Notes under the pieces: generated by a model
Told to the model about the DNA's origin: nothing
What the model saw: the letters and a program-made list of their open reading frames with translations, nothing else
Databases searched by the model: none
Program-made: the position numbers and the translations under genes
DNA from: Flavobacteriia bacterium
GTDB lineage: Bacteria > Bacteroidota > Bacteroidia > Flavobacteriales_D > Crocinitomicaceae
NCBI GenBank assembly: GCA_947446925.1
Contig: CANFHU010000002.1
Coordinates: forward strand, 62,001-126,000
Direction: 5' to 3'
DNA length: 64,000 nt
Part shown: in pieces, positions 56,098 to 64,000 of the stretch
How the letters are laid out: each line of letters opens with the position of its first letter
Numbering within the stretch: the stretch's first letter is position 1

Positions 56098-56586
56098 ATG
56101 ACTTCATTACGAATAGGATATGGAATTGATGTTCATCGTTTGGGTGAAGGGTATAAGTTGATTGTAGGAGGAGTAGAAATTCCTTCAGTTTTTGGTGCAA
56201 TAGGTCATTCGGATGCAGATGTTTTAATACATGCAATTTGCGATGCATTGTTAGGTGCTGCCAATTTACGCGATATAGGTTACCATTTTTCGGATACCGA
56301 TCCTCAATATAAAGGAATAGATAGTACACTACTTTTGGAGCGTGTAGTTGAACTGATTGCAAATAAAGGTTTTTCTGTTGTAAATATTGATTGTACTGTT
56401 ATTTTGGAGAAACCTAAGGTAAATCCGCATGTACCTGCGATGCAAAAGATAATTGCTGCTATTTTAAAAGTTACAGAAGAAGAGGTTTCTATCAAAGCAT
56501 CTACACATGAAAAAGTGGATTCGTTTGGCGAGAGTAAAGCAATAAAAGCGTATGCTTCTTGTTTACTTGAAAAGAATATAGGATAG
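56098..56586 (+). CDS. ispF: 2-C-methyl-D-erythritol 2,4-cyclodiphosphate synthase
   Basis: A 162-residue enzyme of the MEP isoprenoid pathway. The metal site starts GIDVHRLGEG (Asp11, His13), with GHSDADVLIHAICDALLGAANLRDIG and STHEKVDSFGESKAI as further signatures. Length is normal. It begins 1 nt after porV and ends 4 nt before a convergent gene. Confidence 0.97.
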   Translation: MTSLRIGYGIDVHRLGEGYKLIVGGVEIPSVFGAIGHSDADVLIHAICDALLGAANLRDIGYHFSDTDPQYKGIDSTLLLERVVELIANKGFSVVNIDCTVILEKPKVNPHVPAMQKIIAAILKVTEEEVSIKASTHEKVDSFGESKAIKAYASCLLEKNIG

Positions 56587-56590
56587 TATA

Positions 56591-56881
56591 TCAGTTAGTT
56601 ACTAATTGCATACTCCATGCTTCTGCTTTTAGTTCAAACCAAGGTTTTATTGTTGGCCATATAGCTTTAAAAAGTTCAGAATTTCGATAATTGTTTAGAT
56701 CGTTTTCTGTTTCCCATTTACTATGAGTAATAAAAACAGCGGGATTATGTATGTCTTGAGTCATAAACATTTCGATACAACCAGGTTGCTTATTTACTTT
56801 AGTTACAACTTCGTTAAAGAGTTCTAAAAATGAACCGATTTTATTTGTTTGAAAGTGTAATTTTACAATTCTGTAAATCAT
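56591..56881 (-). CDS. ABM-family monooxygenase-like protein
   Basis: A 96-residue single antibiotic-biosynthesis-monooxygenase (ABM) domain, a dimeric ferredoxin-like fold. It contains NKQPGCIEMFMTQD and FITHSKWETENDLNNYRNSELFKAIWP, as in quinol monooxygenases of the YgiN type. The substrate is unknown. It overlaps the SAM hydroxide adenosyltransferase gene by 4 nt, so they are probably coupled. Confidence 0.88.
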   Translation of the reverse strand: MIYRIVKLHFQTNKIGSFLELFNEVVTKVNKQPGCIEMFMTQDIHNPAVFITHSKWETENDLNNYRNSELFKAIWPTIKPWFELKAEAWSMQLVTN

Positions 56882-57741
56882 AGGAATAGCGATTCTAACG
56901 TGTCTTTTGATCCTCTCGGAGTAAATTCTACTCTTATGATATCATTTATACTCATTCCGAAAAGTGCTGTAGCACTATTTCTTCTATCCGTTGCCCCTTG
57001 ATTTAAAGCAATTTCAAGATAGTCGTTAGAGTTAAAGATTGCTACCTTTTCTCCTTTAGGTACATCTGAATAGGAAATGGAGATAGTATCTATAAAATAT
57101 TCTTTTCTGCGGAAGAAAATAGTGAATGGAATATCTTTATCAAATTTATTAAAGTCAGCGCGCGTTATATTGGTTATTAAATTTCCAAAGTGATCAATAT
57201 GAATTACATTTCCTTTGATAACATTTTCTTCAAAAACGGGTTGGAAAGTATACGCTTTTTGGAAATCTTCAAATTCAGAGCAAAAAGAATCTATTGCTAC
57301 TCCAGAAGAAATTTTACATGCTGCAGGTACTAAAATGTTTTTTGTTGGAAATTTAAAAACATTTTTAGACGATAGTACATCATCAATTCTCCAAAATCCT
57401 TGATGTGTATCCTCGCCAATCAAAAGGCTAAAAAAACCATTATCATTCGAAATGAAAAAATGGTCTTTATATTTCATAATTGCTGGGTAAGAACTCAAAG
57501 AATCATCCATTAAATTAATCATTGGTTCGCTATTTACCCCCATGATATGAACGGTCCCTTTAGGGAATTCTTGGAAACAATTTTGAAGAACAAATGTAGC
57601 TTGTAGTATTGAAAAAGATTGAACTTCGTGCGTAATGTCAATGATCTGAATTTGGTCAATATGAGATAGAATTGCACCTTTTATAGCAGCAACATAATGG
57701 TCTTTCAAACCCATGTCTGTTGTAAGCGTAATTATTGGCAT
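56878..57741 (-). CDS. SAM hydroxide adenosyltransferase (DUF62 family)
   Basis: A 287-residue enzyme of the family that cleaves S-adenosylmethionine with water to adenosine and methionine, related to fluorinases and chlorinases. The N-terminal substrate loop is TLTTDMGLKDHYVAAIKGA, followed by IDITHEVQSFSILQATFVL and HIDHFGNLITNI. Halogenase activity is not expected without the characteristic loops. Its role in the cell is unclear. It is upstream of the overlapping ABM gene. Confidence 0.9.
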   Translation of the reverse strand: MPIITLTTDMGLKDHYVAAIKGAILSHIDQIQIIDITHEVQSFSILQATFVLQNCFQEFPKGTVHIMGVNSEPMINLMDDSLSSYPAIMKYKDHFFISNDNGFFSLLIGEDTHQGFWRIDDVLSSKNVFKFPTKNILVPAACKISSGVAIDSFCSEFEDFQKAYTFQPVFEENVIKGNVIHIDHFGNLITNITRADFNKFDKDIPFTIFFRRKEYFIDTISISYSDVPKGEKVAIFNSNDYLEIALNQGATDRRNSATALFGMSINDIIRVEFTPRGSKDTLESLFL

Positions 57742-57776
57742 CTTTAATTATTGATGTGTGATTGACAAAAAAAATA

Positions 57777-57784
57777 TAACTTTG
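57777..57784 (+). promoter_or_regulatory. -7 box of the PhoH-like gene
   Basis: TAACTTTG matches TAnnTTTG, with a possible TTG -33 element at 57751-57753 (23-nt spacer). It lies about 60 nt before the TTG start codon. Confidence 0.4.
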
Positions 57785-57845
57785 GTGTAAAATTAAGATT
57801 TATTCTAACAAGAAAGTTCAATTACACATTTTATAACGAATATTT

Positions 57846-58805
57846 TTGGAGAAAATTTGCACATTAGAAGGGATTAATCCAGTTGATTTTTTTGGAGTTA
57901 ATAATGTTTATTTACAAATACTTAAACGTTATTATCCGAAATTAAAAATAGTATCAAGGGGAAATGATTTGACATTAATCGGAGATGATGAAGTAATTGC
58001 TTTGTTTGAACGAAAATTAAATCAATTGATGGACTATTATCATCGTTATAACACTTTGAATGAAAATATTATAGAACAAATTCTCTTAGAAGATCCAAGT
58101 TTAAAACCAGTAACACAAGGTGACGAAGTACTTGTACATGGAAATAACGGGTCGAAGATAAAGGCCAAAACAATTAATCAGCAAAAGTTAGTAGCGGAAA
58201 CGAATAAACATGCAATGGTGTTCGCTGTTGGTCCTGCTGGAACTGGTAAAACATACACGGCAATCGCTTTAGCAGTACGTGCATTAAAAGCAAAGGAGGT
58301 TAAACGTATTGTATTGACTAGACCAGCAGTGGAGGCAGGAGAAAATCTTGGTTTTTTGCCAGGAGATATGAAAGATAAACTAGATCCTTACATGATGCCA
58401 CTTTATGATGCTTTAAGGGATATGATTCCACCTGAAAAGTTAATTCAAATGATGGAATATGGTATTATAGAAATTGCGCCACTAGCATTTATGCGTGGTC
58501 GAACGTTGGATAATGCTTTTGTGATTTTGGATGAGGCTCAAAATGCTACCGTGATGCAAATGAAGATGTTTTTGACACGTATGGGGCAAACAGCACAGTT
58601 TGTAGTAACTGGAGATATGTCTCAAATAGATTTACCTTCTAAGCAACGATCAGGACTTTCCTATGCATTAGATGCATTGAAGGGAGTGGAAGGTATCGGT
58701 GTTGTTCGATTAAATCAAAATGACGTTATTCGTCATCCTTTGGTTAAAAAAATAATTGAAGCGTTTGAGAAGAAAGAACATTTAGATAAAAAAGAAGAAA
58801 AATAG
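57846..58805 (+). CDS. PhoH-family ATPase, TTG start
   Basis: A 319-residue P-loop protein of the PhoH family. The Walker A motif is GPAGTGKTYT (about residues 133-142), GENLGFLPGDMKDKLDPY follows, and the Walker B motif is FVILDEAQNA. The usual N-terminal segment DFFGVNNVYLQILKRYYPK is present. The start is taken as TTG at 57846, because an in-frame stop lies just upstream (57834) and no ATG precedes the conserved N-terminal region. It is probably an RNA-related ATPase. purC follows 6 nt later. Confidence 0.9.
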   Translation: MEKICTLEGINPVDFFGVNNVYLQILKRYYPKLKIVSRGNDLTLIGDDEVIALFERKLNQLMDYYHRYNTLNENIIEQILLEDPSLKPVTQGDEVLVHGNNGSKIKAKTINQQKLVAETNKHAMVFAVGPAGTGKTYTAIALAVRALKAKEVKRIVLTRPAVEAGENLGFLPGDMKDKLDPYMMPLYDALRDMIPPEKLIQMMEYGIIEIAPLAFMRGRTLDNAFVILDEAQNATVMQMKMFLTRMGQTAQFVVTGDMSQIDLPSKQRSGLSYALDALKGVEGIGVVRLNQNDVIRHPLVKKIIEAFEKKEHLDKKEEK

Positions 58806-58811
58806 AAAAAT

Positions 58812-59759
58812 ATGAGTAATACTATTAGTACCACTAATTATAATTTTCCTGGCCAGTTATCGGTTTACAAAGGAAAAGTGAGAGATGTTTATACATTAGA
58901 AAACGACCTTGTTGTAATGATAGCATCCGATCGTATTTCTGCTTTTGATCATGTATTACCTAAAGGTATTCCTTTTAAAGGGCAGGTTTTGAATCAAATA
59001 GCTACATTGTTTTTAAATGCTACGAAAGATATAGTTCCGAATTGGTTGTTAGCAACACCAGACCCATCCGTTTCCATAGGATTGAAGTGTGAACCAATTC
59101 GTGTAGAAATGGTAATTCGTGGTTATTTAGCAGGACATGCGGCGCGTGAATATGCGTTGGGTAAAAGAGAAGTGTGTGGTGTAACGCTACCAGAAGGTTT
59201 AAAAGAAAATGATCGTTTTCCGGAACCAATAATCACACCAACATTGAAAGCAGATGCTGGCCATGATGAAGATATTTCCAGAGAAGACATTATTGCTAAT
59301 AATTATGTATCAAAAGAAATTTATGAGCAATTAGAAGTCTACACACGAGCTTTATTTCAAAGGGGGACAGAAATGGCTTTGGAACGTGGATTATTATTGG
59401 TAGATACGAAGTATGAGTTTGGATTGAAGGACGGAAAAGTGATATTAATTGATGAGATTCATACGCCAGATTCTTCGCGTTATTTTTATGCAGATGGATA
59501 TGCTGAACGTCAAGCGAAAGGAGAGAATCAAAAACAATTATCCAAAGAGTTTGTGAGACAATGGTTAATTGATAATCATTTTCAAGGTTTGGAAGGACAA
59601 ACAATTCCGAATATGCCAGAAGAATTTGTACAATTAGTTACAGATCGTTACATCGAACTTTTTGAGAAAATTTCTGGTACAACGTTTATTAAAGCAGATA
59701 ATACATCTATTGAAACTAGAATTCAAAAAAATGTCGAAGAATATTTGAAATCGATTTAA
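58812..59759 (+). CDS. purC: SAICAR synthetase
   Basis: A 315-residue enzyme that joins CAIR and aspartate in purine synthesis. Motifs are [11 protein letters not shown] at the start, [41 protein letters not shown] and [13 protein letters not shown]. It is longer than the about 240-residue bacterial form and matches the larger SAICAR synthetase type. It lies directly after the PhoH gene and ends before a clear terminator. Confidence 0.95.
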   Translation: MSNTISTTNYNFPGQLSVYKGKVRDVYTLENDLVVMIASDRISAFDHVLPKGIPFKGQVLNQIATLFLNATKDIVPNWLLATPDPSVSIGLKCEPIRVEMVIRGYLAGHAAREYALGKREVCGVTLPEGLKENDRFPEPIITPTLKADAGHDEDISREDIIANNYVSKEIYEQLEVYTRALFQRGTEMALERGLLLVDTKYEFGLKDGKVILIDEIHTPDSSRYFYADGYAERQAKGENQKQLSKEFVRQWLIDNHFQGLEGQTIPNMPEEFVQLVTDRYIELFEKISGTTFIKADNTSIETRIQKNVEEYLKSI

Positions 59760-59800
59760 TCTGAGATATTAGATTCTAGACATTAGACTTAAGATAACAT

Positions 59801-59830
59801 AGCCGTGAGATTATTCCCACGGCTTTTTTT
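59801..59830 (+). terminator. Terminator of the PhoH-purC unit
   Basis: A 7-bp GC-rich stem AGCCGTG/CACGGCT, extended by two pairs after one mismatch, is followed by a T run. Confidence 0.9.
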
Positions 59831-59918
59831 CTGATAATAATCAGTTTTTTTTCTAACAGCTGTCAACCTTTATTTTTATTGATTTTCAAATCTTTGCAGT
59901 ATACAAAATCAAATAAAA

Positions 59919-60203
59919 ATGGGAACAAGTAGTTTAGAAGCAAGTGTGATTAAAGAATCTGAGTTTAATCGTTTTGGATTAATTAGTATTATTTTATTAG
60001 TTGTAGGTTGTGTTGGAGGAGTAGCGGTTGGTTTAGGTGCAATTAAATATACTGGAACACTTATATTGTGTGTTCTTCCAACCATGACAACATTAAGTTT
60101 GTTGTTAGCTGTGGCTCCAATGAAATGGATTTGGAGATCCGCAACGTTAAGTTTGGCAATTGATTTTATTTTGATAATTTACTTTTTGTTTATTGAGAAA
60201 TAA
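59919..60203 (+). CDS. Small membrane protein of unknown function
   Basis: A 94-residue protein with three predicted membrane helices (about residues 20-40, 45-65 and 72-90). The short N-terminal stretch before the first helix is polar. No family is recognised. It has its own terminator hairpin downstream, so it is probably a single-gene unit. Confidence 0.7.
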   Translation: MGTSSLEASVIKESEFNRFGLISIILLVVGCVGGVAVGLGAIKYTGTLILCVLPTMTTLSLLLAVAPMKWIWRSATLSLAIDFILIIYFLFIEK

Positions 60204-60228
60204 GAATTGTTTGTAAATAGTTAGTTAG

Positions 60229-60257
60229 AACCCAAGATGAAATTCTTGGGTTTTTTT
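60229..60257 (+). terminator. Terminator of the small membrane protein gene
   Basis: The 9-bp stem AACCCAAGA/TCTTGGGTT is followed by a T run. An in-frame ATG at 60237 lies inside this hairpin and is not taken as a start. The T run also contributes the -33 element of the next promoter. Confidence 0.88.
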
Positions 60258-60285
60258 GTGTCTTTAATTTTGTATGTTAACTTTG
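60255..60285 (+). promoter_or_regulatory. Full Bacteroidota-type promoter, leaderless
   Basis: TTTG at 60255-60258 and TAACTTTG at 60278-60285 match the TTTG/TAnnTTTG consensus with a 19-nt spacer. The -7 box ends 5 nt before the ATG at 60291, so transcription should begin at about the start codon. Confidence 0.7.
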
Positions 60286-60290
60286 ATGAT

Positions 60291-60929
60291 ATGAAATTTT
60301 ATTGGTTTTTATATCTTGTTTTTTTGCTGTTTTCATGTCATTCAAAGGATAGAAAGGATGTTACTATGGATGATTTAAGTAAACCCTCTATACATTATAG
60401 ATTGAACGTAAAAAAACAACTTGTCAAATCACCAAAATCGAGAGCATATGATTCTATTTCTTTTTTTTCTAAAAAATTAGCAGATTCTTTAGGTATTACA
60501 AAAAATCAAATTCATCGTTTAAACAATTTGTTATTTCCAGACCGATTTAATCCAATAAAATCCGATAAGTGGTATGGAATTACGGCGAACGATTCCTTTG
60601 TATACAAACATTGGATGTACGTAGATTCAAATGTTGCTGAGAACACCTTTTACAATTGGTTAGATAATTTTGGAGATAAACATTTATCCTTGAAGTTTGG
60701 AGATAAAATGCGCGTTTCACCAAATGCTTTTGTACTTTTACTACAGCATCGAAGTGTTTTATTTTTGGAGTCTAAAAACCAACTAAACAAAAATAGAATT
60801 TTGTCACTAATAGATACTTTGGGTTTTGGGAGCACATGGAAATTTGTGCTGTTTCAAAATAAAGGAACAAAAACAGAATGGTTCGAAAAATTTAATATAA
60901 CCTCAAAAAATGAAAATCGTAAATCGTAG
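60291..60929 (+). CDS. Putative lipoprotein of unknown function
   Basis: A 212-residue protein starting at ATG 60291, which gives a short lipobox signal (FYWFLYLVFLLFSC). The frame also opens at 60237, but that ATG is inside a terminator hairpin. The mature part has a Ser/Lys-rich start and a globular region (IHRLNNLLFPDRFNP ... NWLDNFGDKHLSL) without a known motif. The promoter immediately before supports the start. The 3' end overlaps the next gene by 20 nt. Confidence 0.7.
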   Translation: MKFYWFLYLVFLLFSCHSKDRKDVTMDDLSKPSIHYRLNVKKQLVKSPKSRAYDSISFFSKKLADSLGITKNQIHRLNNLLFPDRFNPIKSDKWYGITANDSFVYKHWMYVDSNVAENTFYNWLDNFGDKHLSLKFGDKMRVSPNAFVLLLQHRSVLFLESKNQLNKNRILSLIDTLGFGSTWKFVLFQNKGTKTEWFEKFNITSKNENRKS

Positions 60930-61236
60930 TTACATTACAATTTATCCCAGACAAGCATTTTGGGATTGGGCAAATCAGTATAATTCTGACGTAAAATTTG
61001 ATGCAGAAGATGCAACCGAAGGAACAGTATATTTGGTTGAAGAAGATTTTTTTGATTTTGAACCAGTACTAGAGAAGAACTTTAAAAAGATGTTTAAAAA
61101 TGAACTTTCTAGTATAACGGATGAAGAAGAATATTGGCCAGTTAAACTATCGATGGAGTTGTTTTTAGAATGGTTTGTTATTGATTTTGGTTCGATTGTG
61201 GTTGATTTGGAGAAATCGGATTTGAGATCAGAATAA
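60910..61236 (+). CDS. Small acidic hypothetical protein
   Basis: A 108-residue acidic protein with a compact layout: RSYITIYPRQAFWDWANQYN, an acidic middle and a final helical stretch ending FVIDFGSIVVDLEKSD. Aromatic residues are frequent. No known domain is recognised, though similar small proteins occur in Bacteroidota. It overlaps the lipoprotein gene by 20 nt, so the two are probably coupled. Confidence 0.7.
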   Translation: MKIVNRSYITIYPRQAFWDWANQYNSDVKFDAEDATEGTVYLVEEDFFDFEPVLEKNFKKMFKNELSSITDEEEYWPVKLSMELFLEWFVIDFGSIVVDLEKSDLRSE

Positions 61237-61262
61237 CGGTCCTTCGAGAGCCTCAGGAACCG
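61237..61262 (+). repeat. Intergenic tandem repeat, copy 1
   Basis: CGGTCCTTCGAGAGCCTCAG followed by GAACCG. The ends CGGTCC/GGAACCG form an imperfect inverted repeat. It begins directly after the stop of the preceding gene. Confidence 0.8.
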
Positions 61263-61272
61263 AATTGAGTGA

Positions 61273-61297
61273 CGATCCTTCGAGAGACACAGTAACC
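61273..61297 (+). repeat. Intergenic tandem repeat, copy 2
   Basis: CGATCCTTCGAGAGACACAG followed by TAACC. It shares most positions with the copy at 61237 and is separated from it by 10 nt. Confidence 0.75.
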
Positions 61298-61312
61298 TAG
61301 ATATAAGATGAA

Positions 61313-62410
61313 ATGTATTTAAAGCATATTAATTTAATCAATTTTAAGAATTATGATCAGGCGGAATTTTCGCTTGAATCAGGAGTGAATTGCTTTGTAG
61401 GGAGGAATGGAATTGGTAAAACGAATGTGTTAGATGCAGTACATTACTTAAGTATGTGTAAGTCTTATTTGAATCCCATTGATAAGCAAAATATTCGCTT
61501 TGACGAGAAATTTTTTGTCGTACAAGGTCAATGGGATGTTGAAGGGGATGAGGTAGAAATTTATTGTGCAGTAAAGGCAGGAGAAAAAAAGGTTGTTAAA
61601 CGCAATAAGGTTACTTACGAAAAATTAGGAGATCACATAGGAGAATTCCCATCGGTGATTATTTCTCCGTATGATCGAGATTTGATTTCAGAGGGTAGTG
61701 AAGTAAGAAGACGTTGGGTGGATGGTATCATTTCCCAGTTTGATCGAGATTATTTATATGCATTGGTAAAATATTCCAAAGTACTTGATCAAAGGAATAT
61801 GTTATTGAAACAATTTTATGAAAATGGTTTTTTTGAACGGGAAAGTATTGAGGTTTGGGACATGCAGTTGGAAGCCATTGGGAATGAGGTTTATAAAAAA
61901 AGAATTTCATTTCTAGAAGAATTTATTCCTACGTTTCAATATTATTATGAATTTATTGGTAATGAAACGGAACACGTAAAACTGGAATATAAATCCCAAT
62001 TAAATGATACTTCGTTTGCAGATTTGTTGATTCAAAATTTGAAAAAAGATTCTTTTTCAGGGTATACGAATGCTGGGATTCATAAAGATGATTTTGTTTT
62101 CTTAATCAATGAACATTTAGTGAAAAAGTTTGGTTCACAAGGCCAACAAAAGTCTTTTGTGATTGCATTGCGATTGGCACAATTTGATTGGTTGAAAAAG
62201 CAATTGAATAAGAAGCCTATATTGCTTTTGGATGATATTTTCGACAAGTTAGATAATCATCGTGTGGAAAAATTGATGAAGTTGGTTTCTGATAATGTTT
62301 TTGGACAAGTATTAGTTACAGATACCGACAAAGAACGAGTTGCAACTATTTTTAATCGTATTTCCATGGATTACAAATTGTTTGACATGGTTGAATTAAT
62401 GGAGAAATAA
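61313..62410 (+). CDS. recF: DNA replication and repair protein RecF
   Basis: A 365-residue SMC-like ATPase that loads RecA at gaps with RecOR. The Walker A motif GRNGIGKTN is at residues 30-38. A signature-like SQGQQKSFVIALRLAQFD and a Walker B LLLDDIFDKLD follow. DFVFLINEHLVKKFGSQGQ is also typical. The next gene starts directly after its stop. Confidence 0.95.
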   Translation: MYLKHINLINFKNYDQAEFSLESGVNCFVGRNGIGKTNVLDAVHYLSMCKSYLNPIDKQNIRFDEKFFVVQGQWDVEGDEVEIYCAVKAGEKKVVKRNKVTYEKLGDHIGEFPSVIISPYDRDLISEGSEVRRRWVDGIISQFDRDYLYALVKYSKVLDQRNMLLKQFYENGFFERESIEVWDMQLEAIGNEVYKKRISFLEEFIPTFQYYYEFIGNETEHVKLEYKSQLNDTSFADLLIQNLKKDSFSGYTNAGIHKDDFVFLINEHLVKKFGSQGQQKSFVIALRLAQFDWLKKQLNKKPILLLDDIFDKLDNHRVEKLMKLVSDNVFGQVLVTDTDKERVATIFNRISMDYKLFDMVELMEK

Positions 62411-62713
62411 ATGGACGAACGAAAACGAATATCCAATCAAAGTACTCTTGGAGATGTGATTGATAAGTTAATGAAAGCGTATGGCTTAGATGGTCGCATG
62501 AAAGAAATGGAAATTATCAATAAGTGGGAAGAAATGATGGGTAGAGCAGTTTCTGCGCGAACCAAAAAGATTTATATCAAAAATCAGGTGCTACATTTAA
62601 CATTAGATTCATCTGTAATGCGCGACGAATTAATGCAAGGTAAATCAATTATTATTCAACGTGTAAATGAAACTGCAGGTTGCGTAATGATTAGAGATGT
62701 CTGGTTTAGTTAA
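62411..62713 (+). CDS. DUF721 (DciA-like) protein
   Basis: A 100-residue single-domain protein of the DUF721 family. STLGDVIDKLMKAYGLDGRMKE, then NKWEEMMGRAVSARTKKIYIKNQVL and SVMRDELMQGKSIIIQRVNE, are characteristic. DciA members help load the replicative helicase, but whether this shorter form does so is unknown. The recF-DUF721 adjacency is common across bacteria. Confidence 0.9.
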   Translation: MDERKRISNQSTLGDVIDKLMKAYGLDGRMKEMEIINKWEEMMGRAVSARTKKIYIKNQVLHLTLDSSVMRDELMQGKSIIIQRVNETAGCVMIRDVWFS

Positions 62714-62790
62714 ATCTTCCAAAAAAAACATTTACTTTTAAATAAATTCCTCAAAATTGCGTTAATTTTAATGCACTAATACCACTAACG

Positions 62791-64000
62791 ATGTTTCAAA
62801 AAATATTTACCTTTTCTATTTTATTATTTTCATTCAACTCCTATTCTCAGCAAAATGGGTTATTGAAAGATGCTAAAAAGATTGAAGAAATCTACAACTA
62901 TATACATTACATGTATGTGGACGATGTTAATTCTAAAGAAATTACAGAAACAGCAATTGTGGCTGCACTAGAGAAACTAGATCCACATTCCGTGTATATT
63001 TCCAAAGAAGATGTGGATGATGCAAACCAACAAATCAATGGAAGTTTCTTTGGTGTTGGCATTCGTTTTCAATTATTAAAAGATACTTTAATCGTGGTAG
63101 CAACAATTCCTGGTGGGCCATCAGAAAAAGTAGGCTTGCGAGCGGGGGATAAAATAGTGAAAGTTGGAACTGATAATATCGCAAATGTAAAGTTGAAGAA
63201 TTCTCAAGTACGTGAAAAATTGATGGGTGATTTGGGTAGTAAAGTAAAAGTAGAGGTAATTCGAAAAGGTGAACCGAATCTATTAAGTTTTGAGATTACA
63301 AGAGATAAAATTCCAATGCATTCTGTAGATTGTCATTATATGATTACTCCTGAAACTGGGTATTTAAAATTGAATAGTTTTTCACATACAACAACCGATG
63401 AAATCAAAGCAAGTTTAGTTGAGTTGACTAAAAAAGGAATGAAAAATTTGATTTTAGATTTGCAAGATAATGGGGGAGGTTTGATGTATGCAGCTAAAAC
63501 AGTAAGTGATGAGTTTTTGACAAAAGATAAGTTAGTTGTTTATTCTCAAGGAAAACACCAACCACGTCAGGATATGAATTGCGATACTAAAGGTTCGTTT
63601 GAAAAAGGGAAATTAATTGTATTAGTGAATGAAAATTCAGCTTCTGCAAGTGAAATAGTTTCAGGTGCAATACAAGACTGGGATCGAGGATTGATTGTCG
63701 GTCGAAGAACATTTGGAAAAGGATTAGTACAACGTCCAATAGATTTATCGGATGGTTCGCAAATCCGCTTGACGATTGCACGTTATTACACACCAACAGG
63801 TAGAAATATTCAAAAACCATATGGAGAAAATTCGGAAGAATATCACAATGATGTTTTGAAACGACTAAAACATGGGGAATTGATGAATCAAGATAGTATC
63901 AAATTTCCGGATTCTTTAAAATACAAAACGTTGGTTAAAGAGCGCACGGTATATGGTGGCGGTGGAATTATGCCAGATGTTTTTGTACCACTTGATACGA
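62791..64000 (+). CDS. S41 carboxy-terminal processing protease (partial, runs off the end)
   Basis: The first 403 codons of a tail-specific periplasmic protease; the stop is beyond the window. A signal peptide (IFTFSILLFSFNSYSQ) is followed by a short helical segment with KLDPHSVYISKED and a PDZ domain (about residues 85-160, VVATIPGGPSEKVGLRAGDKI). The catalytic Ser285 is in NENSASASEI and the Lys310 in RTFGKGLVQ. It starts 77 nt after the DUF721 gene. Confidence 0.93.
   Translation, partial: MFQKIFTFSILLFSFNSYSQQNGLLKDAKKIEEIYNYIHYMYVDDVNSKEITETAIVAALEKLDPHSVYISKEDVDDANQQINGSFFGVGIRFQLLKDTLIVVATIPGGPSEKVGLRAGDKIVKVGTDNIANVKLKNSQVREKLMGDLGSKVKVEVIRKGEPNLLSFEITRDKIPMHSVDCHYMITPETGYLKLNSFSHTTTDEIKASLVELTKKGMKNLILDLQDNGGGLMYAAKTVSDEFLTKDKLVVYSQGKHQPRQDMNCDTKGSFEKGKLIVLVNENSASASEIVSGAIQDWDRGLIVGRRTFGKGLVQRPIDLSDGSQIRLTIARYYTPTGRNIQKPYGENSEEYHNDVLKRLKHGELMNQDSIKFPDSLKYKTLVKERTVYGGGGIMPDVFVPLDT

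Noticed and set aside
60237-60290. ATG at 60237 as the start of the lipoprotein gene
   Set aside because: This ATG is inside a terminator hairpin and upstream of the promoter; ATG 60291 gives a better lipobox signal.
1-64000. CRISPR array
   Set aside because: No evenly spaced identical repeats were found; the repeats at 4023-5680 are degenerate and irregularly spaced, and no cas genes are present.

Overview
The window is chromosomal DNA from a member of the Bacteroidota, most likely order Flavobacteriales. The evidence is A+T-rich DNA, starts without Shine-Dalgarno sequences, repeated TAnnTTTG-type -7 boxes, and a set of lineage-typical genes: type IX secretion and gliding genes (porU, porV, gldJ, a PorP/SprF protein), a cargo protein with a type A sorting domain, DUF4296 and DUF4159 proteins, an OstA-like LPS-export protein, and a bifunctional RelA/SpoT enzyme. 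The genus cannot be fixed from sequence reading alone.

Positions 1-9187 are accessory in character. They hold the tail of an unknown gene, an unknown secreted membrane-anchored protein, a DoxX-like membrane protein, a tandem array of small paralogous genes (2224-3997) with one chimeric member, one shortened member and one remnant, an AAA/DUF4143 ATPase, a WG-repeat secreted protein and another large unknown secreted protein. A degenerate dyad-containing repeat (about 48 bp when complete) occurs on both sides of the ATPase gene (4023, 5522, 5588, 5633), with a weak partial match before the array (2130). This is the least explained part of the window and the best candidate for something undescribed. 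The size, clustering and decay of the array resemble toxin-immunity gene arrays, but no toxin is visible.

Positions 9248-24452 are mostly housekeeping on the plus strand: holA, rsmE, a DUF4159 gene and an RluA-type pseudouridine synthase. A minus-strand block follows (fabD, a T9SS cargo protein, metK). The plus strand then carries an Nfu protein, a glycosyltransferase, an M1-like peptidase, a DPM1-like glycosyltransferase, dihydroorotase, a DUF4296 lipoprotein and gmhA.

Positions 24480-31949 are a minus-strand block: OstA-like protein, purA, a STAS protein, a Fur-family regulator, spoT and fumarylacetoacetase. A plus-strand umuDC pair (32126-33834) is followed by a long minus-strand run: lnt, a large unknown membrane-anchored protein, rnhB, tRNA-Val, folC, a TonB-like protein, exbD, exbB, nhaD, glutamate dehydrogenase and anmK. 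An acyl-CoA dehydrogenase stands alone on the plus strand, convergent with murF.

Positions 46778-56586 contain the type IX secretion/gliding locus. gldJ and a PorP/SprF gene face away from porU and porV, with murF beyond gldJ and ispF beyond porV. The rest holds an ABM monooxygenase, a SAM hydroxide adenosyltransferase, a PhoH-like ATPase with a TTG start, purC, three small hypothetical genes, recF, a DUF721 gene and the first 403 codons of an S41 protease that runs off the end. Ten intrinsic terminators and several promoters could be read directly. In two places the predicted -7 box lies 4-5 nt before the ATG, which implies leaderless mRNA.
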